A stretch of DNA of 64,000 bases from Aspidapion aeneum (GCA_963576565.1 OY755038.1:200543013-200607012); one strand, 5' to 3'. Shown: positions 9,376 to 23,028, counted from the first letter of the stretch. Notes: generated by a model not told the origin, from the letters alone. Made by a program: numbers and translations.

Positions 9376-11266
9376 ACGCGCCTAAAGAAGTTTACACTTC
9401 AATAATATGTCGACATCTGGTATAGTCGTTGTTAAAACATTTGGATTTTAAAAATCTAATTTAATGACAAACAAAAATAAATGGCACTTTCATAAATAAA
9501 CCACCGATGACAACAACCTTATGTTAACATTTTAAAAACGGCTGGACCAAATTGCAACATGTTATATATTTTTAAATTTAGAAAAAAATCTATTCATTTT
9601 AAGCTTAATATCTGTGTGTTCCATAAAAATGTTTTAAACGTTTGTTTTTTCTATATCTTAGCGGTATTAATTAGTTTTGTTAGATCACATTTCCTGACGG
9701 TTTAGGACAACGGCTATTCTGGAACGAAACTCCGTAAGGAAGGGAAAAAGTAGTAAAACGGTGCTCTTAAATAAACGCACTAGAAAAAAGCAAAAAAGAA
9801 ATATTCGCACAACAAAAAAGCACACGCAAAAAATACAGAATAAAAAAGCGCACATAGTTAAACAACACACTAGAAAATCGTACAAAGAAAATTTTCGACT
9901 TATGAAAAACTCATAAAGAAATAAATTTAAGTCTTATTAGATTATTATTAGAATGCTCTATGTAAGGAATTAACAGGTTAGGTAGTAACCTAACCTCTAA
10001 AACGTTGTACTCACTTGTACTCTTGTACTAAACATTTACAGTGGAATTTGAAACAATATAACGCTTGCGCAGATTGTCTCTAAGCTACAGGGTGGTTTTT
10101 CAAATTATTGTATACCGGATGCTCATAGCTATCAATGCAAACGTTCTCTAATCAAGCTACATCTCATAACATGGTGTTTTGAATAGTTTTTGCCAAGTTA
10201 ATACCAAAAAATCCATTCTACCCGTCAATTAAATAGTTTTAAATTTAAACGCTGCCCGCTGATAAGAATGAGTTATCTTGTGTCAAACGTTCAATTTGCT
10301 TAAAAACACTCTACAAACACCAATTAGTAAAGAAGCTTATTCAAAGAATTTTTTTATTAATGACTCCTACCAATAATAAAAAACGTTGAATTTTTTATTA
10401 AATCTAAGGTTTGAAAATTTTTAGAATGGTACTTGCATTCACGTTTAATACATTAATGGGTACTTGCCATTATTGCGTAAAATTACACAGAAAAAAGTTT
10501 TATTTTTAGTATTTTTTTAAACGTGTCACTAAATGATTTTCTATCGAAAATCGCCAATATACGTGAACTGAGAACTGGACTGATGTTTTTAAGTGTATCA
10601 CTTCTTCTTTGAGAGTTGGTACAGTATATACAATTTTAGGTGGCTTCTCCACTTTTGGCCGGTACTGTATACTTGGTCACGAAATATGTTTATGTCATGT
10701 CAAGGTTACAAAAGTGTAACTGCCTATGGCAAGGACTATACTTGAGTAATATGTTTTTTATGGAGATAAATCTTTCGTTAAAATAAAACCCTTAGGACCT
10801 ATTGGTGAAACAAATTACTCGTTTGTCAGGGCGAATTTCTACCAATAAAAACATTTTTATATAAATTTTATTGCAAATCTAAGTAAATACCAGTTCTACT
10901 AAAACAGGCAGTATACGTCTCGAATGCTAAACAGCATATCGTTGCTAGAGAAGCCGCATCCAGATTTACAATCTTCCAGGAAAACTCTAGCAAAGCGCTG
11001 ACAAAACAGAACAAGAAACCAATATTTCTGGCTAAATATTCGTCCACCCTACTGTTCCGTAATAGTTAAGACAAGATTTCGGAAAATCCACTTTCTAGAA
11101 GCATTTTATATTACTTTTTGGCACATGATAAATATGGGGACTATTTCGGCCTCGCTAAATCCGAATATCCCTGTTGCCACCTTGCAATGTCGACAGGGGC
11201 TAAGATATTTAAGATGGCGGCCAACATGGCGGAAAAATTTTAAATTGCTTAAGAGCAGTGCATTAT
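9376..11266. other. Unassigned AT-rich DNA
   Basis: No gene is recognised. ACACAGAAAAAA at about 10486 and ACAGGGTGG at about 10090 resemble ends of TIR elements found elsewhere in the window, but no partner end was found. Just before the next element, at 11212-11233, is a GC-richer patch with two ATGGCGG motifs. Confidence 0.45.
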
Positions 11267-11751
11267 GCGTGGGTTAACCTGGGGGGACCATGATTAGGGG
11301 CCCAAATAATTTTATTGCTACATTTTGTAGCTAATTTGTTGCTAATTTGTTAGGTTTAAAATAATTTTGTAGCTCCTGGCGTTTCCGAGAAATCGTGGGC
11401 CCCCTAGGTTAACGGTTAACCTGAGGGGCCACCTCATATCTCCGGTTCTACTTATCGTACGACCTTCAAACAAACACCTATTTTTGTAGCTCCAAGAGCT
11501 CTATGTCGTAATAAAAAGAAACAAATTCTAACTTGCGCTAGAAATTTTATATTTACAAAAACCTTTTAATTGATTTATTACGTGATCTATTGCTCATAGA
11601 AATCTCAAAACAAGCTAACAGACTTAAAACAAACATGCTGAATTTCTCGGAAACGGCTTCAACGTAACAAATTAGCAGCAAATTAGCTAGAAAATGTAGC
11701 AATAAAATTATTTGGGCCCCTTATCATGGTCCCCCCAGGTTAACCCACGTG
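11267..11751. mobile_element. TIR element with 8-bp duplication
   Basis: 485 bp, flanked by perfect 8-bp duplications TGCATTAT (11259-11266, 11752-11759). The terminal inverted repeats are about 110-130 bp and begin GTGGGTTAACCTGGGGGG. It is non-coding. The duplication length suits hAT or P superfamilies; the ends do not clearly decide. The inner part carries another GGTTAACCTGAGGGG copy. Confidence 0.85.
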
Positions 11752-11759
11752 TGCATTAT

Positions 11760-12360
11760 TAGGGACCTTTTGCGCGCACTTTAGCCTTTATTAATGCGCC
11801 ATTAAATGACAGATGTAACGTGATATTTAGAAGTCCTATTTTTACTTTTTGACATTTTATTTGCGTTATTTTTTTATCCTTTATTTATCTGTTTTGTGTT
11901 CTATAGGCAAAATTCATTAATAGTTGCGAAAATAACTAGGGAAAAAACTGAAAAACCAATACCAGTGAGAAACCTCCAGGACAATATAGGATTAGGTGTG
12001 TGTAACTGTGTACTTCTGTACTGTACACAGTTTACAAAACATTGATGCCTTTTGGTTAGTTGGGGAACACTGTTGTTAAACAACACATATTTGGTTTTTA
12101 TAAAAAATATGATTCAATAATTGGTTTAAAATTAAATCTGCCGATTACTCGGCATTGGTAGCTCTTGAAATAATTATCAATCAAAAATATTTTAAATTTA
12201 GATAACATTTTGTAATATATAAAAGAACTCAAGTGTGCGTTATTTGACCACAAGTAAGGTCAAATATTATCCTTTAGTAAGGGATAAAGTTCAAACTAGA
12301 TAACTGCGCATGCCTCAAATAAATGATAATATGAAAAATGGGACATACAAAAGGTCCCTA
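11760..12360. mobile_element. TIR element with TAGGGACCTTTTG ends
   Basis: The left end TAGGGACCTTTTG and the right end CAAAAGGTCCCTA are exact inverted copies over 13 bp. About 600 bp, non-coding as far as I can read. No clear target duplication. It abuts the previous element directly: the duplication of that one ends at 11759. Confidence 0.65.
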
Positions 12361-12503
12361 TTGTATCAAAGTAATAAATCTTTGAGATTTCCTTAAATCA
12401 TTCCAAAATTAGGTAAAAACTGGCAAAAACAACTATATTTGGTTTATTTGAAATTTTAAAATATTATTTATTGTACTTATTAACAAATATACACAAAATT
12501 TAA

Positions 12504-12677
12504 CAGGCGCGGATCTAGGGGAGGGGAAAAAGGGGAAATTCCCACCCCCCCAAATCTGAAACTTTACTACGTTTTGACACACAGAATACAACTCCTGGTC
12601 ACTGTGCAAAATAGTTTGTGCGATATTTATTATGATATTTCGCCCCTTCTCAAATATAGTTCCTAGACCCGCCCCTA
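12504..12677 (-). mobile_element. hAT-like miniature element, copy 2
   Basis: 174 bp, inverted relative to the copy at 575. Left end CAGGCGCGGATCTAGG; right end mutated to GACCCGCCCCTA. It is the most complete example of the family, including the segment where a mariner sits in copy 3. Flanks AATTTAAC and AATTAAAT could be a decayed 8-bp duplication. Confidence 0.7.
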
Positions 12678-13187
12678 AATTAAATCATGCACTGGTAAAA
12701 GTTCGGTTGGAAAAAGCAAAAACAAGTTGAGAAAAGCGGTGAAAAGCTCCAATGTAAGAGTTTTTTTAAAAATCGATTTAAAAAAAACTAAACAATTTTT
12801 TCTCATTTCCCGTATCCAGATGGACTAAAAATAGTCCATAGAATTATTTTCATACAAAGAAACCCTTATATAGTGCGTAGCAAAACGTAGTAGAACCGAA
12901 ATGTGGGTTGCATTCTCTTTTTTTACTTATTCAGGATGTTGATTTATCATCATTCCATGACGAAGATAGAAATACATAGTTGTATGGAAATCGAACGGTA
13001 AAGTTTTTATTTTACATCAGATAGTAAAAAGGTTTGTGAGCTTTTAGGGAAAATAGCTTTGATGTGAACAGTTTACAAAGATTTATATAAATTGTTTTTC
13101 TTTGAACTTAAGTAAACTAAAAATTTTATTAAATAATGCCATATCATATTTTTGTGGCAATTTTTGCAAAAACAAAACAATTTCAGT
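12678..13187. other. Unassigned AT-rich DNA
   Basis: I recognise no gene or repeat boundary here. Confidence 0.5.
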
Positions 13188-13668
13188 AAATGGATCCATT
13201 ACATATCTGATACCTTCCTAGCTAGCTTATTAGCACACTTCGTGTTAAACCATGATATATCACCCTTAAACACAGGTTTTTATGTAAATATCTCAGAAGC
13301 TAAAGCTTCTACGAAGTTTTTGATTATAATACAAATTATTGAGCAAAATGTTGTGTACTATATTCCGAAAACCGTATATTGATACGATGCTCCGTTAAAA
13401 TTATCATTTTTAAAATTTTTTAATTGTCAAAAAACTGTCGATTGCATTAAAGGATTTTGACCAAAATCTAATCAGCTCGTTAGAGTGTCGAACACTAAGA
13501 TCGGTTCAGTGGTTTAGGAGCTATCGTGTTACGGACAGAAATAATATATACACACACAGACAGATATTACGATAGTATTGCTAAGATATTAATACACCCA
13601 AATAACCTATTTTCGCCGTCTCAAAAAAATTTTTTTCGCCGAAACTAATACCATTGCTACGCGGGCTA
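13188..13668 (+). repeat. Dispersed repeat family A, near-complete copy
   Basis: About 480 bp of non-coding repeat. Landmarks in order: ATCTGATACCTTCCTAGCTA, ACGATGCTCCGTTAAAA, CTAATCAGCTCGTTAGAG, TCGTGTTACGGACAGA, a CA tract, AATACACCCAAATAACC, and CCATTGCTACGCGGGC. Other copies are at 49060-50215, 51905-52253, 52945-53070 and a fragment at about 56490-56600. I find no terminal inverted repeat or coding frame; the class is unknown. Confidence 0.75.
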
Positions 13669-13808
13669 AAAAGGTAAGAATCCACAAACGCCGCAAATTG
13701 CTTTCAAAACTGAATACCAGAATACTCTTTGCAATAAACTTGCACAATTATAAGAAGGAAAAATTCAAATTTTATCCGCAATTTGTAAATTTTATAAAGT
13801 CAAATAGC

Positions 13809-14073
13809 AATTCATCGTTGATCTTACAAACTGACGTATCTCAAAAAAATGCAGTTTTGAGATAAGACCATAATACTACCTTATTTTTGTCGTTATTTCA
13901 TCTCACAAAGTGTCGTAACTCAAATGCTATAGGTTTTAAAGCAGTACGATGTTATCCCTTTGTCGTATCTCAAAATATTCATATTTTCGCTCTTACAAAT
14001 AGACATAATTCAAGATACTCTTGTAAACTTACTATAAATGAGTTACGTCAGTTTGTAAGATCAACGACGAATT
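13809..14073. mobile_element. Small TIR element
   Basis: 265 bp with ~35-bp inverted ends: AATTCATCGTTGATCTTACA on the left and its near-complement on the right (two or three mismatches). Non-coding; several internal TATCTCAAAA-like phrases suggest subrepeats. Confidence 0.75.
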
Positions 14074-14370
14074 AACGTTTACAAAAAAATTAACATAGCT
14101 CAAATTTCAAGCAATTGGAGAGTTTGTTTAAAAGTTACTTAAACTAACGCACGCGTATTAAATTAGCGCGTCCCGACAAGTCGGTCAGTTTGTTTATGTG
14201 AGTGTGCTATATAAAGAATTTTCTCCTGAGAGTTCCTGAGAGCTGACTCGCATGGTAGTAGCTCTCTCTCTCTATGCTCTACAAAATCTGCTAATGCACT
14301 GTCGTAATTCGAAATCGATTAAAAGTTGCTCTCCAACATCAAGTTCAATATCCACTACCAAACATTAAGA
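14074..14370. other. Unassigned DNA
   Basis: It includes a GC-richer patch (14150-14200) followed by CTATATAAAGAA at 14209 and a CT-rich tract at about 14262-14275. This could be an old promoter, but no coding frame follows. Confidence 0.35.
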
Positions 14371-14418
14371 ACCCTGTATTTTTAACATATTTTTAAAAAT
14401 ATGTGATCAATACAGGGT
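14371..14418. repeat. 48-bp hairpin with ACCCTGTAT ends
   Basis: ACCCTGTAT at the left and ATACAGGGT at the right enclose AACATATTTTTAAAAATATG, giving an almost continuous stem. The ACAGGGT ends match those of the TA-flanked elements near 47-48 kb, so it may be an extreme deletion derivative of one. Confidence 0.7.
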
Positions 14419-14444
14419 CTCTAACATCTAGAAAATATTAATAG

Positions 14445-14560
14445 CAGTGGCGGTTCCTCCATAAGTGCACTCCCAAATTTTACTCAAAAAAATATTCAAA
14501 TTTGATCATTTTTTATTTAATAATTTTATTATAAAGTATCAATATATAAATATTAATAAC
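14445..14560 (+). mobile_element. hAT left-end fragment
   Basis: CAGTGGCGGTTCCTCC followed by GTGCACTCCCAAATTTTACT. The same end type opens the hAT element at 3430 and a fragment at 45872. No matching right end was found, so the boundary is arbitrary. Confidence 0.5.
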
Positions 14561-15840
14561 TATACACCTCACTTATTGTTTAAAGCATTACGAAAGATTT
14601 TAAAGCACATTTTTAAAGCAATGAAGAAAAGTGTACCAAAGTAAAAAAAATGTCCAAACTCCGTCACTGCTGTGGTCACAAAAAAAAGTAAAAAAAAACT
14701 ACATTTGAATTCTCTAGCAATTTTAGAAAATACCTACAGCATTAAAGGAGATCGCTAACCTTATTATTAATATACTTACAAAGAAACAAATCTTTTGTGC
14801 TAGCAAATATCGATGTCTCAAATTTCGTCATCTTTTTTTGCGTTATATTTTTTAAAATATCTATCAAAGGACCATGACGAATTAAGGGTATTAAAACACT
14901 TGACTTTTTAGTAATCTGTCGTATGTATTTTTTTGAGAAAAGCATGGGTAAAAGGTTAAGACTAAATTTTAAAATCAAGCACCGCGGCCCATTTTTCGTC
15001 AAGCTTGACGAAATGTCTGACAAAGTTGAATTTCTTGTCCAAAACTCCGTCACCCTTTTTTTAGTAAAAAAAAACAATTTCAACTCTTAAGTTTGTGTTG
15101 AGATAATATAAAGAAATTTAATAAAAAAATAACTAGACGTGCAGTTCTCTTAACTTATAGGAAAATACATACGATGATGGGGTTGAGTGGTGAGCCACAA
15201 CTGAAATAAACCCAGCAATGTTACTTTTACAGTTGTCAATTTACCATTTATAGGAATTACTGACAAATGATTATGAAAATCATTCCATGTATTTTTTCTT
15301 AATTTCGTCTAGTAGGAATCTAAATATTGGCACAACAAAATTAAAGCTGACAAAATATGGGTCACTGATGAGAATTGGGAGAAGTACCTACCTTGAGTTT
15401 TTTAAAATTGCGAAATAATTGGCGAAGTCCCTTCGAATGCACATGGAAAAATATGCCTTTACTAAATCAATCGGGATAAGACTGGGATAAGCTTTTCAGT
15501 GAAAACTTCCGACAGCTAGACGGCAAAGCTTTATTTAAGAAACGGTTTAGCCTAATAGCTATATCATGATAGAGACATTGGGGATGTTAAGCCAGATTAC
15601 AGTTTGCACGTATTTTTATATGCAATCGCATTTCGCGGTTCAATCTCTTTTACACCTAAGGAAATAAAAGGATACTCTTGACCCTTATAATGCAATGGTT
15701 TATGCATTTTACGAAATAAAGAATTTCACTATCAAATTATAAAAGAAATATCTTTCGCATTAATTTAAAGAAATAAAAGCTCAAAATGCGTTACAGTAGT
15801 CTCTTTTTATTACAACGCGGAATAATACTAGGACCATTAC
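14561..15840. other. Unassigned DNA
   Basis: The longest frame (14742-15083, minus, 113 codons) has no recognisable motif and lies in simple AT-rich sequence. The phrase CCAAACTCCGTCAC occurs at 14653 and, nearly the same, at 15040 in direct orientation. Confidence 0.4.
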
Positions 15841-15932
15841 CAGGGGCGGATCTAGGAATTTTATTTGGGGGAGCGGGGAATATCAGAATAAATATTGCAT
15901 CAAACTTTTTTGCATCGTGACCAAGAGGTGTA

Positions 15933-16881
<949 letters not shown>

Positions 16882-17049
16882 TATATAGTTTGAGATTTGG
16901 AGGGGGAAATTTTCCCTCCCGTAGATCCGCGCCTACCTTTACACAACTAAACAGCAAAATATGTGATCGAAGCGAGAAAAAATTTTTAGGTAAATTTTTC
17001 TATGGTGTAACGGCTGGCTGCTATGACAGTTGAGCTCTCAAGTAGCCAA

Positions 17050-17225
17050 GAGTACGTTTGTGATTAACGCCGTGTGCACATCGGACGCGCGCGGCATTAC
17101 TTCTTGCCCGTTTACGATTGAGGCCGCGCGCGATCTGTTCGATGAATTTTCCGCTCATGATTCGGTTGCTGGCTTTGGTGCGCACACCGGGAAGGCGAAA
17201 AGGCGTTCAGGAATAAGACACGGCG
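17050..17225. other. CpG-rich patch with GC hairpin
   Basis: A GC-rich island in AT-rich DNA. GCGCGCGGC at about 17088 and GCCGCGCGC at about 17122 form a perfect 9-bp stem. The open frame 17030-17266 has no recognisable domain. It may be part of an old DNA transposon or a fragment of a host regulatory region. Confidence 0.4.
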
Positions 17226-17269
17226 AACAACCATTTATCTACCTCGATTACTTGGGTAAAATTTAACTT

Positions 17270-19250
17270 GTCGCACATGCGCATACCGAAGATGAAACAT
17301 ATGAAAGCAAACTCTAACTCAACTTTATTCCTTTTTTTTGTCAAAACTATTATTTTTATAAATTTCACCACACTCACATAACGTCGTATATAATGAAGAT
17401 GGAACCCCATTATTAGAAGCCAAGTTTTTCACCAAACTTCAAATTGATTAATAATATCAATATTGTTATGAAGCACCCTGTATGATCAATTTAATAATAA
17501 TTTCCAATAATAAAATTAAATCGAGGGCAGTGCAAAATGGGGGTTGTACATTAAGTTGTATAAGGCCCTGAAAGGGCCTTAGAGACCGAAAGACAAGGCA
17601 TTTTTTGTTGATCCTATCTAATTTGATTTCTGTGTGCAGGTATTTCTTATACAATAAAAAAATAGTTAGAAATTATTGAAGTTGTGAAACGGACAAAGAT
17701 AGACAAATTCTCACATTCTAATAACACCCCAGATAATATATGGGTACTTTTATCTCTTTCACACTAACAACTGAACTGCGAAAGAAAAGCAGCTGGCTTA
17801 TTTTAATCCACCTGCCGTATTTTGAAAAGATTGCAGCTGCTTGTCGTTTTTTACAGGGAAAACTGGTGTTCAGTGATGGACAATGTTGTCTAACAACGGA
17901 GTTGATTTTTTTTTGAGTTTCGTACGCGAATATTGCAAAAAAAAATCTTAGAAAGGTTTAAAAACAAGTTTAGAAGTAACTATTTAAGTTCAACCATTGC
18001 GCAAAATTGTTTTTTGTGCAAAAGAAGAAAAAATATCATCGATGAGATGCGATTTTACCCCCACACATTTTAATTCAGAAAGTTATGTCCTGTAATGTGG
18101 TGCGCCGGAATATTTTTTTTTCGATAAAGTGTGCAGCTGAAAAACAAAATAGATATTATATTATTATTTATGCAAAAACATATAGGCCAGTGGAATTACT
18201 ATATTTTAAGGCAAAAAAAAAAGAAAATTATTAACAGGAGCATTGGAAATTGTAGAGCGGCGAGAAGCGAATTTAAACAAAATAAATGCGTGAAAAGGGG
18301 CGTTGCGGGTTGGGTTAGGGGGGTAAAAAGGGGCAGGGAATCGTATTATTATGATTTCCGGCGAAAGTTGACGTCGGAGAAAAAAGTGGCATACGAAAAA
18401 GTCATAGGCCATAAAAATGTCTAAAACTAACTAAATCCACCTTCTTCTAATAAAAAACGTAAGTGGTATTGTTACCAGGTTACCAGAACACTACACCTAC
18501 AAAATTTCAACACTCGATTTAATAGATTGGTGTCTTCTTAACAATACCAAATTTCAAGAAAATTACGTAAAGGATTTTTAAAAATGTTTTTGTATAAATC
18601 ACATATTTATTTTGTTTTTTATCTGAACAATTTATCGAAAAAAAAAATTAGTCCAGCGCCGAGTTGGCCCGGCTCCCAGTTGGCGGCACCGAGATGGTGG
18701 CGCCCAGCTGTCTCATTCCGCATGAAAACTTTTAGTTCCGAAATTTTATCTGATTCCAGCCAGAGAAAATATAACTTTTTCGATGCTCCAGCATAACTTG
18801 TAGTCCACCCAACAAGAGAAGAGTTAAAGAAGACACTTGTTCAAAGAAAAATATATTTTATCTGGAAGGTACAACATTTGTAAAGTTCTAAGATGAAAAC
18901 AATAATTTTAATAGATCCACTGCACTTAGCATGCTAACAAATTCATTTCAGTCTTTTTTTTAGTGAAGAGAATTTTGTAAACACACACAGAGAAAGTGCA
19001 GCGGGACCCTCAGAAACCAATGATAGATTTAAAGTAAGTGAGTATTCATGAATTATTTATTATGCAAAGATAGAAAATCGTTAAAAAAAAATGCTAGTGG
19101 CACTCAAAATGTTTATTTTTCGCCGACATTGACCTTATTTATCCAAGACAAGCCAATAGTTACCAAACCGAAATTCTATTTTTATCACTGTTTTGCTCTT
19201 TAAATTCTTACTTACATGTGGTCAGCTGGGATAAAAGCTTGATATAATGG
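17270..19250. other. Unassigned DNA with one GC-rich patch
   Basis: No gene is recognised. At 18645-18720 a GC-rich segment contains three related phrases (GAGTTGGC, CAGTTGGC, GATGGTGGC). The 97-codon frame at 18131-18424 is lysine-rich, has no motif and looks accidental. Confidence 0.4.
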
Positions 19251-19615
19251 CAATTTAGGCCCATGCCGGGTCTACCCGTAGGGTGTTGAAGTCAATGAGG
19301 TTATATCAATTTTGAATTTATTTAATTTTTTTTGTTTTTAGTATTGTTGTTGTATGTAAGGTTTGTTTAATTGGCTAGCCTGTTTAGTTGTGTAGTTTTT
19401 TTATTTTTTTGACTTGTGTCCTAGATTTTAGCCTTAAGAGGGGAATTTTTATTTCTGTAAGTAATTTTTTGATATTTTTATATAATCTAAGATCCAGATT
19501 TATTTTCTTACAGATCACACTTGATAATGATATTTATATATCGAAACGCGTAGTGTGTTTTGAGAGATAAAAAAGATTGTGAAGTATGGTTCTACTTCAC
19601 CCTGGAGAAATCTAC
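19250..19615 (+). repeat. Possible Penelope-like or related retroelement tail
   Basis: CTTGATAATG, a short AT stem and TATCGAAACGCG (19511-19552) follow the layout 'CTGA.GATG - hairpin - TCGAAACG' that recurs at 21187 (minus) and 26151. Such segments are frequent in 3' tails of arthropod retroelements. No coding part is visible, so this is a weak call. Confidence 0.3.
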
Positions 19616-20480
19616 GATTCTGGTAAATAGAAATTAATAAAAGATGGAATAGGTAAATCTAAATCAACACTAAAAATCAAGTACAAACTAATTAGAAAGG
19701 ATAAAATAAATCATTAAAAAATAACAAAATCAACACAAAATTTGACAGACTGAGTGGTATTTAAAAAGCGTAATTAATTATAATTCAGCGATCCCGAAAA
19801 CCTGCCTAAAAACCAGTCGCTATTTTTCCATAATTTTGTTCTCATCATAGTCTAGTAGGTGATAATACTTTTTGTCTCAAAGAAAAATCTAAAAGGATAC
19901 CGTATAGGTAGACGCTATACTGGCTTTCGGAAAGCCTGCCTAGAAAGGGAAAAACCAATTTAGCAAATATTTAGATATAAGTATAGCAGCAAATTCTCTT
20001 TATCTTCTCCCGCTTCGTGCTTGGAAGTCGAATGAGTTTTATTGCATTGTCTACTACGCAGATTTAAAAGAAAATACAATGTTGATGCTTTAGCGCGAGC
20101 ACGTTTGTTTTCTTGTTAACTTCGGTGTTCCCCCTCTTATTTGATGAGATCGGCTTAAACCCTTATGTTTCTATTCTTATCTAAACACCTGCTACATTAG
20201 TTTTTCTTTTTCTTAGCAGGCTTCCCTATGGCCAGTGTAGCTTTTTCCTATACGATGTAAAACTTATGAATGGTGAAAACCAGTATTCTTCAAAATTACT
20301 TTGTGTTAAACTTGGTTCAAATTGGGAATAGAAAGATTAGGGGTTTAAAAAGTTAATTTAATTATTTCAGCTCTGGTTATGACCTCAATGGGACTCAATC
20401 TCTAAAATTAATTCCCATTTTATATAAGGTATAAATTTGTACTTACAGGGTCTCCAAGCATTAACTTTATAACCCCCTTT
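19616..20480. other. Unassigned DNA with block fragments
   Basis: CCTGCCTAAAAACCAGTC at 19801-19818 matches the ends of the triplicated blocks that start at 20481, so this stretch probably includes an older piece of the same block. No gene is recognised. Confidence 0.4.
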
Positions 20481-22250
20481 TAATAGCTGATGTCGTAGGT
20501 AGGGAACACGACAGCATCTTAAAGCATTTAAATTTGCAACGCTAATGAGATTACTTTAAACCGCACCAAAATTCATTATAACCAGTAAAATGGTTAGAAC
20601 TCTCATAGAGGGATATCTCATTTACGTCGATAAGGAACACATTAATAATAGCTTTTAATGCGTTAAAGTGTACTTTAATACTACTACTATTTCGGTTTAG
20701 AACGTTTTTCTACATTATCCGACGCCTATTCTCCACCTTCACCTTTTGTCAGGTTTTTTGATTCATTGATCTTTGGATGTTGCAATTCTAGTTTAGAACG
20801 AGCTCTTTTTCTGCGCCCTATTGGTTGCCATTCTAGGACCTGCTTTGGTAATCTTTCTTCGTTCATTCTTTGTATATGGCCGTACCATATCAGTTGTTGA
20901 TCCTGAAAATCTGCCTAAAAACCAGTCACTATTTAAAAAAAAATAATTTAATAGTTGATGTCGTAGGTAGGGAACACCATAGTATCTTAAAGCATTTACA
21001 TTTCGCAAATCGCACCAAATTTCATTATAACCAGTAAAATGGTTAAAACTTTCATAGAGGGAAATCTCATTTATGTCGATAAGGAACACATTAATAATAC
21101 AAAAAAACGATTTTTGTTATCTCGTGCAAAAATCTTTTAATGTCTATGTCATTGGCAGAGCGCTTTCGACGACTTTGTGACCATCATCAGTGCCTCTGAA
21201 ATAAGGAGAGCCTGGTTTAACAATTAGATGACAGTTTGTAAAAACAAGGGCTTACATGTTTTTGATCTTTGGATGGTTCCTTAAGTCATAAATTCAGTTA
21301 AAATTGTCATACAAATACAAACAGATTAAAATACAATACACAAATTAAAATTTCTTGAAACTATAAGGTACTGTGTTAACTTTTCAGTCGTGTTTCTTTG
21401 CACATTAATAATAGCTTTTATTGCGTTAAAGTGTATTTTAATACTACTACTATATTTGTTCAGAACGTTTTTCTACATCATCCGACGCCTATTCTCCACC
21501 TTCACCGTTTGTCAGTTTTTTTGATTCATTGATCTTTGGATTAACTGTTGCAATTCTAGTTTAGAACGAGCTCTTTTTCTGCGCCCTATTGGTTGCCATT
21601 TTAGGGCCTGCTTTGCTCATTCTTTGTATATGGCCGTACCATATCAGTTGTCGATCCTGAAAATCTGCCTAAAAACCAGTCACTATTTTTTTTAAAATTT
21701 AATAGCTGATGTCGTAGGTAGGGAGCACCATAGTATCTTAAAGCATTTAAATTTGCAGCACTAATGAGATTACTTTAAACCGCACCAAATTTCATTATAA
21801 CCAATAAAATGGTTAGAACTTTCATAGAGGGACATCTCATTTAAGTCGATAAGGAACACATTAATAATGGCTTTTATTGCGTTAAAGTGTACTATAATAC
21901 TACTACTATGTCGGTTTAGAACGTTTTTCTACGTTGTCCGACGCCTATTTTCTACCTTCTTCGATCTTGACAATCATCTTCTGTTAGGTTTTTTTTGACT
22001 CATTGATCTTGTGATTGACTGTTGCCATAGGACGCCCCCTTTTTCTGCGCCCTATTAGTTGCCATTCTAGGAGCCGCTTTGGTAATCTTTCGTTGTCCAT
22101 CCTGTGTAAATGGCCGTACCATATCAGTTGTCGTTTAGTAAAGTCATGCGTTACGCTTCTCTCGATTCCCATTCTTTCTTTTATGACCTCATTTTTTATA
22201 TGATCTGTTCTAGATATTCTTATTGATCTTCTTATTGCATCCATTTCGAC
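20481..22250 (-). repeat. Three tandem copies of a LINE-containing block
   Basis: The phrase TAATAG(C/T)TGATGTCGTAGG begins copies at 20481, 20949 and 21700. Each has ~240 bp of non-coding DNA followed by the 3' end of a LINE on the minus strand (TCTGCGCCCTATTGGTTGCC landmark). The spacing is 468 and 751 bp; the second is longer because of a 301-bp insertion at 21100-21400. The third copy leads straight into the longer LINE relic at 21985-23025, so it is the likely source of the other two. Confidence 0.75.
21100..21400 (-). mobile_element. 301-bp insertion with 13-bp target duplication
   Basis: CACATTAATAATA lies at 21087-21099 and 21401-21413. The two other tandem blocks lack this insertion, so its ends are exact. 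A long, staggered duplication points to LINE-type (target-primed) integration. On the minus strand it contains CTGATGATGGTCACAAAGTC followed by GTCGAAAGCG. It may be a SINE or a truncated retroelement tail; no protein is encoded. Confidence 0.75.
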
Positions 22251-23025
22251 ACCTTAATTTTTCTGGTACGGGACATGTCTCTATCCCACACCAGAAAGTG
22301 CTTTTCATATGTTAAATTTCACATTCTTTTTCTCTCTCTCTGCTCCATAAAATACTGTTAAGACATCCAATAACTTTGTACTTTTACTATTATTTTTTCC
22401 AGTACTTTACTCATTGCATGGAGATATTATTTGTCCATTGTCTAGTTCTAATTCACTTGGTTCGTTTCCAATACATAAGTACTGTGTCTTATCGACGATC
22501 ACTGTGCACTCCCACTTTTGGTAATCTTCCGTTAACTTTCTTATTATATACTCCATGTTTTCTTTATCATTAGCTGCAATTACTTAATCGTCAGCAAACT
22601 CGTTACGTTTCCAGTTTTTAAGGCTATTACGATATATATTTTAAGAAGAGTTGGAGAGATACAACATCTCTGTATCGTGTATGAAAGTCGATTTCCAATT
22701 TTAATTTTAGATTTTGACCCTTTTTAAAGTTTTTTTATGGCTTTTATGTATGCATGATTGACATTACTTTGCTCTAACACTGTTCATAATTTTTCAACTG
22801 GGACGGTATCATATGCTTTTTGTAGGTCCACAAAGGTAACATGGGTCTCTATATTTCTGGCACTCCTTTTCTCAATTACTTGCTTAAGACAAAAAACATT
22901 ACACTATAATGTCTGCCTGCACAAAACCCACTTTTCGCTTCATCTTCTTGTTCATGAAAATATTTCTCTATTAGATCTCTAAGAATCCTACCGTACAATC
23001 TACTTATAGTACTGGTTAGCGTTTA
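21985..23025 (-). pseudogene. LINE reverse transcriptase relic
   Basis: Minus-strand reading gives, from 23020 downwards, RLYGRILRDLIEKYF, SGFCAGRH, the FADD-like region (partly destroyed at about 22590), ETNQVN, and a C-terminal part with MDAIRRSIRISRTDHIKNE, QLIWYGHLHRMDNERLPKRL and GRRKRGRP. This order is that of a common arthropod non-LTR retrotransposon. Only the last part (21984-22244) is still open; stops and frameshifts break the rest. A sister relic lies on the plus strand at 54420-54835. The element would have encoded the reverse transcriptase for its own target-primed integration. Confidence 0.8.
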
Positions 23026-23028
23026 GCA

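Noticed and set aside
14742..15083. 113-codon minus-strand frame
   Set aside because: No domain, low-complexity K/F/L composition, AT-rich surroundings and no homologous copy in the window.
18131..18424. 97-codon plus frame
   Set aside because: Lysine/arginine-rich chance frame without motif; overlapping minus frame equally open.
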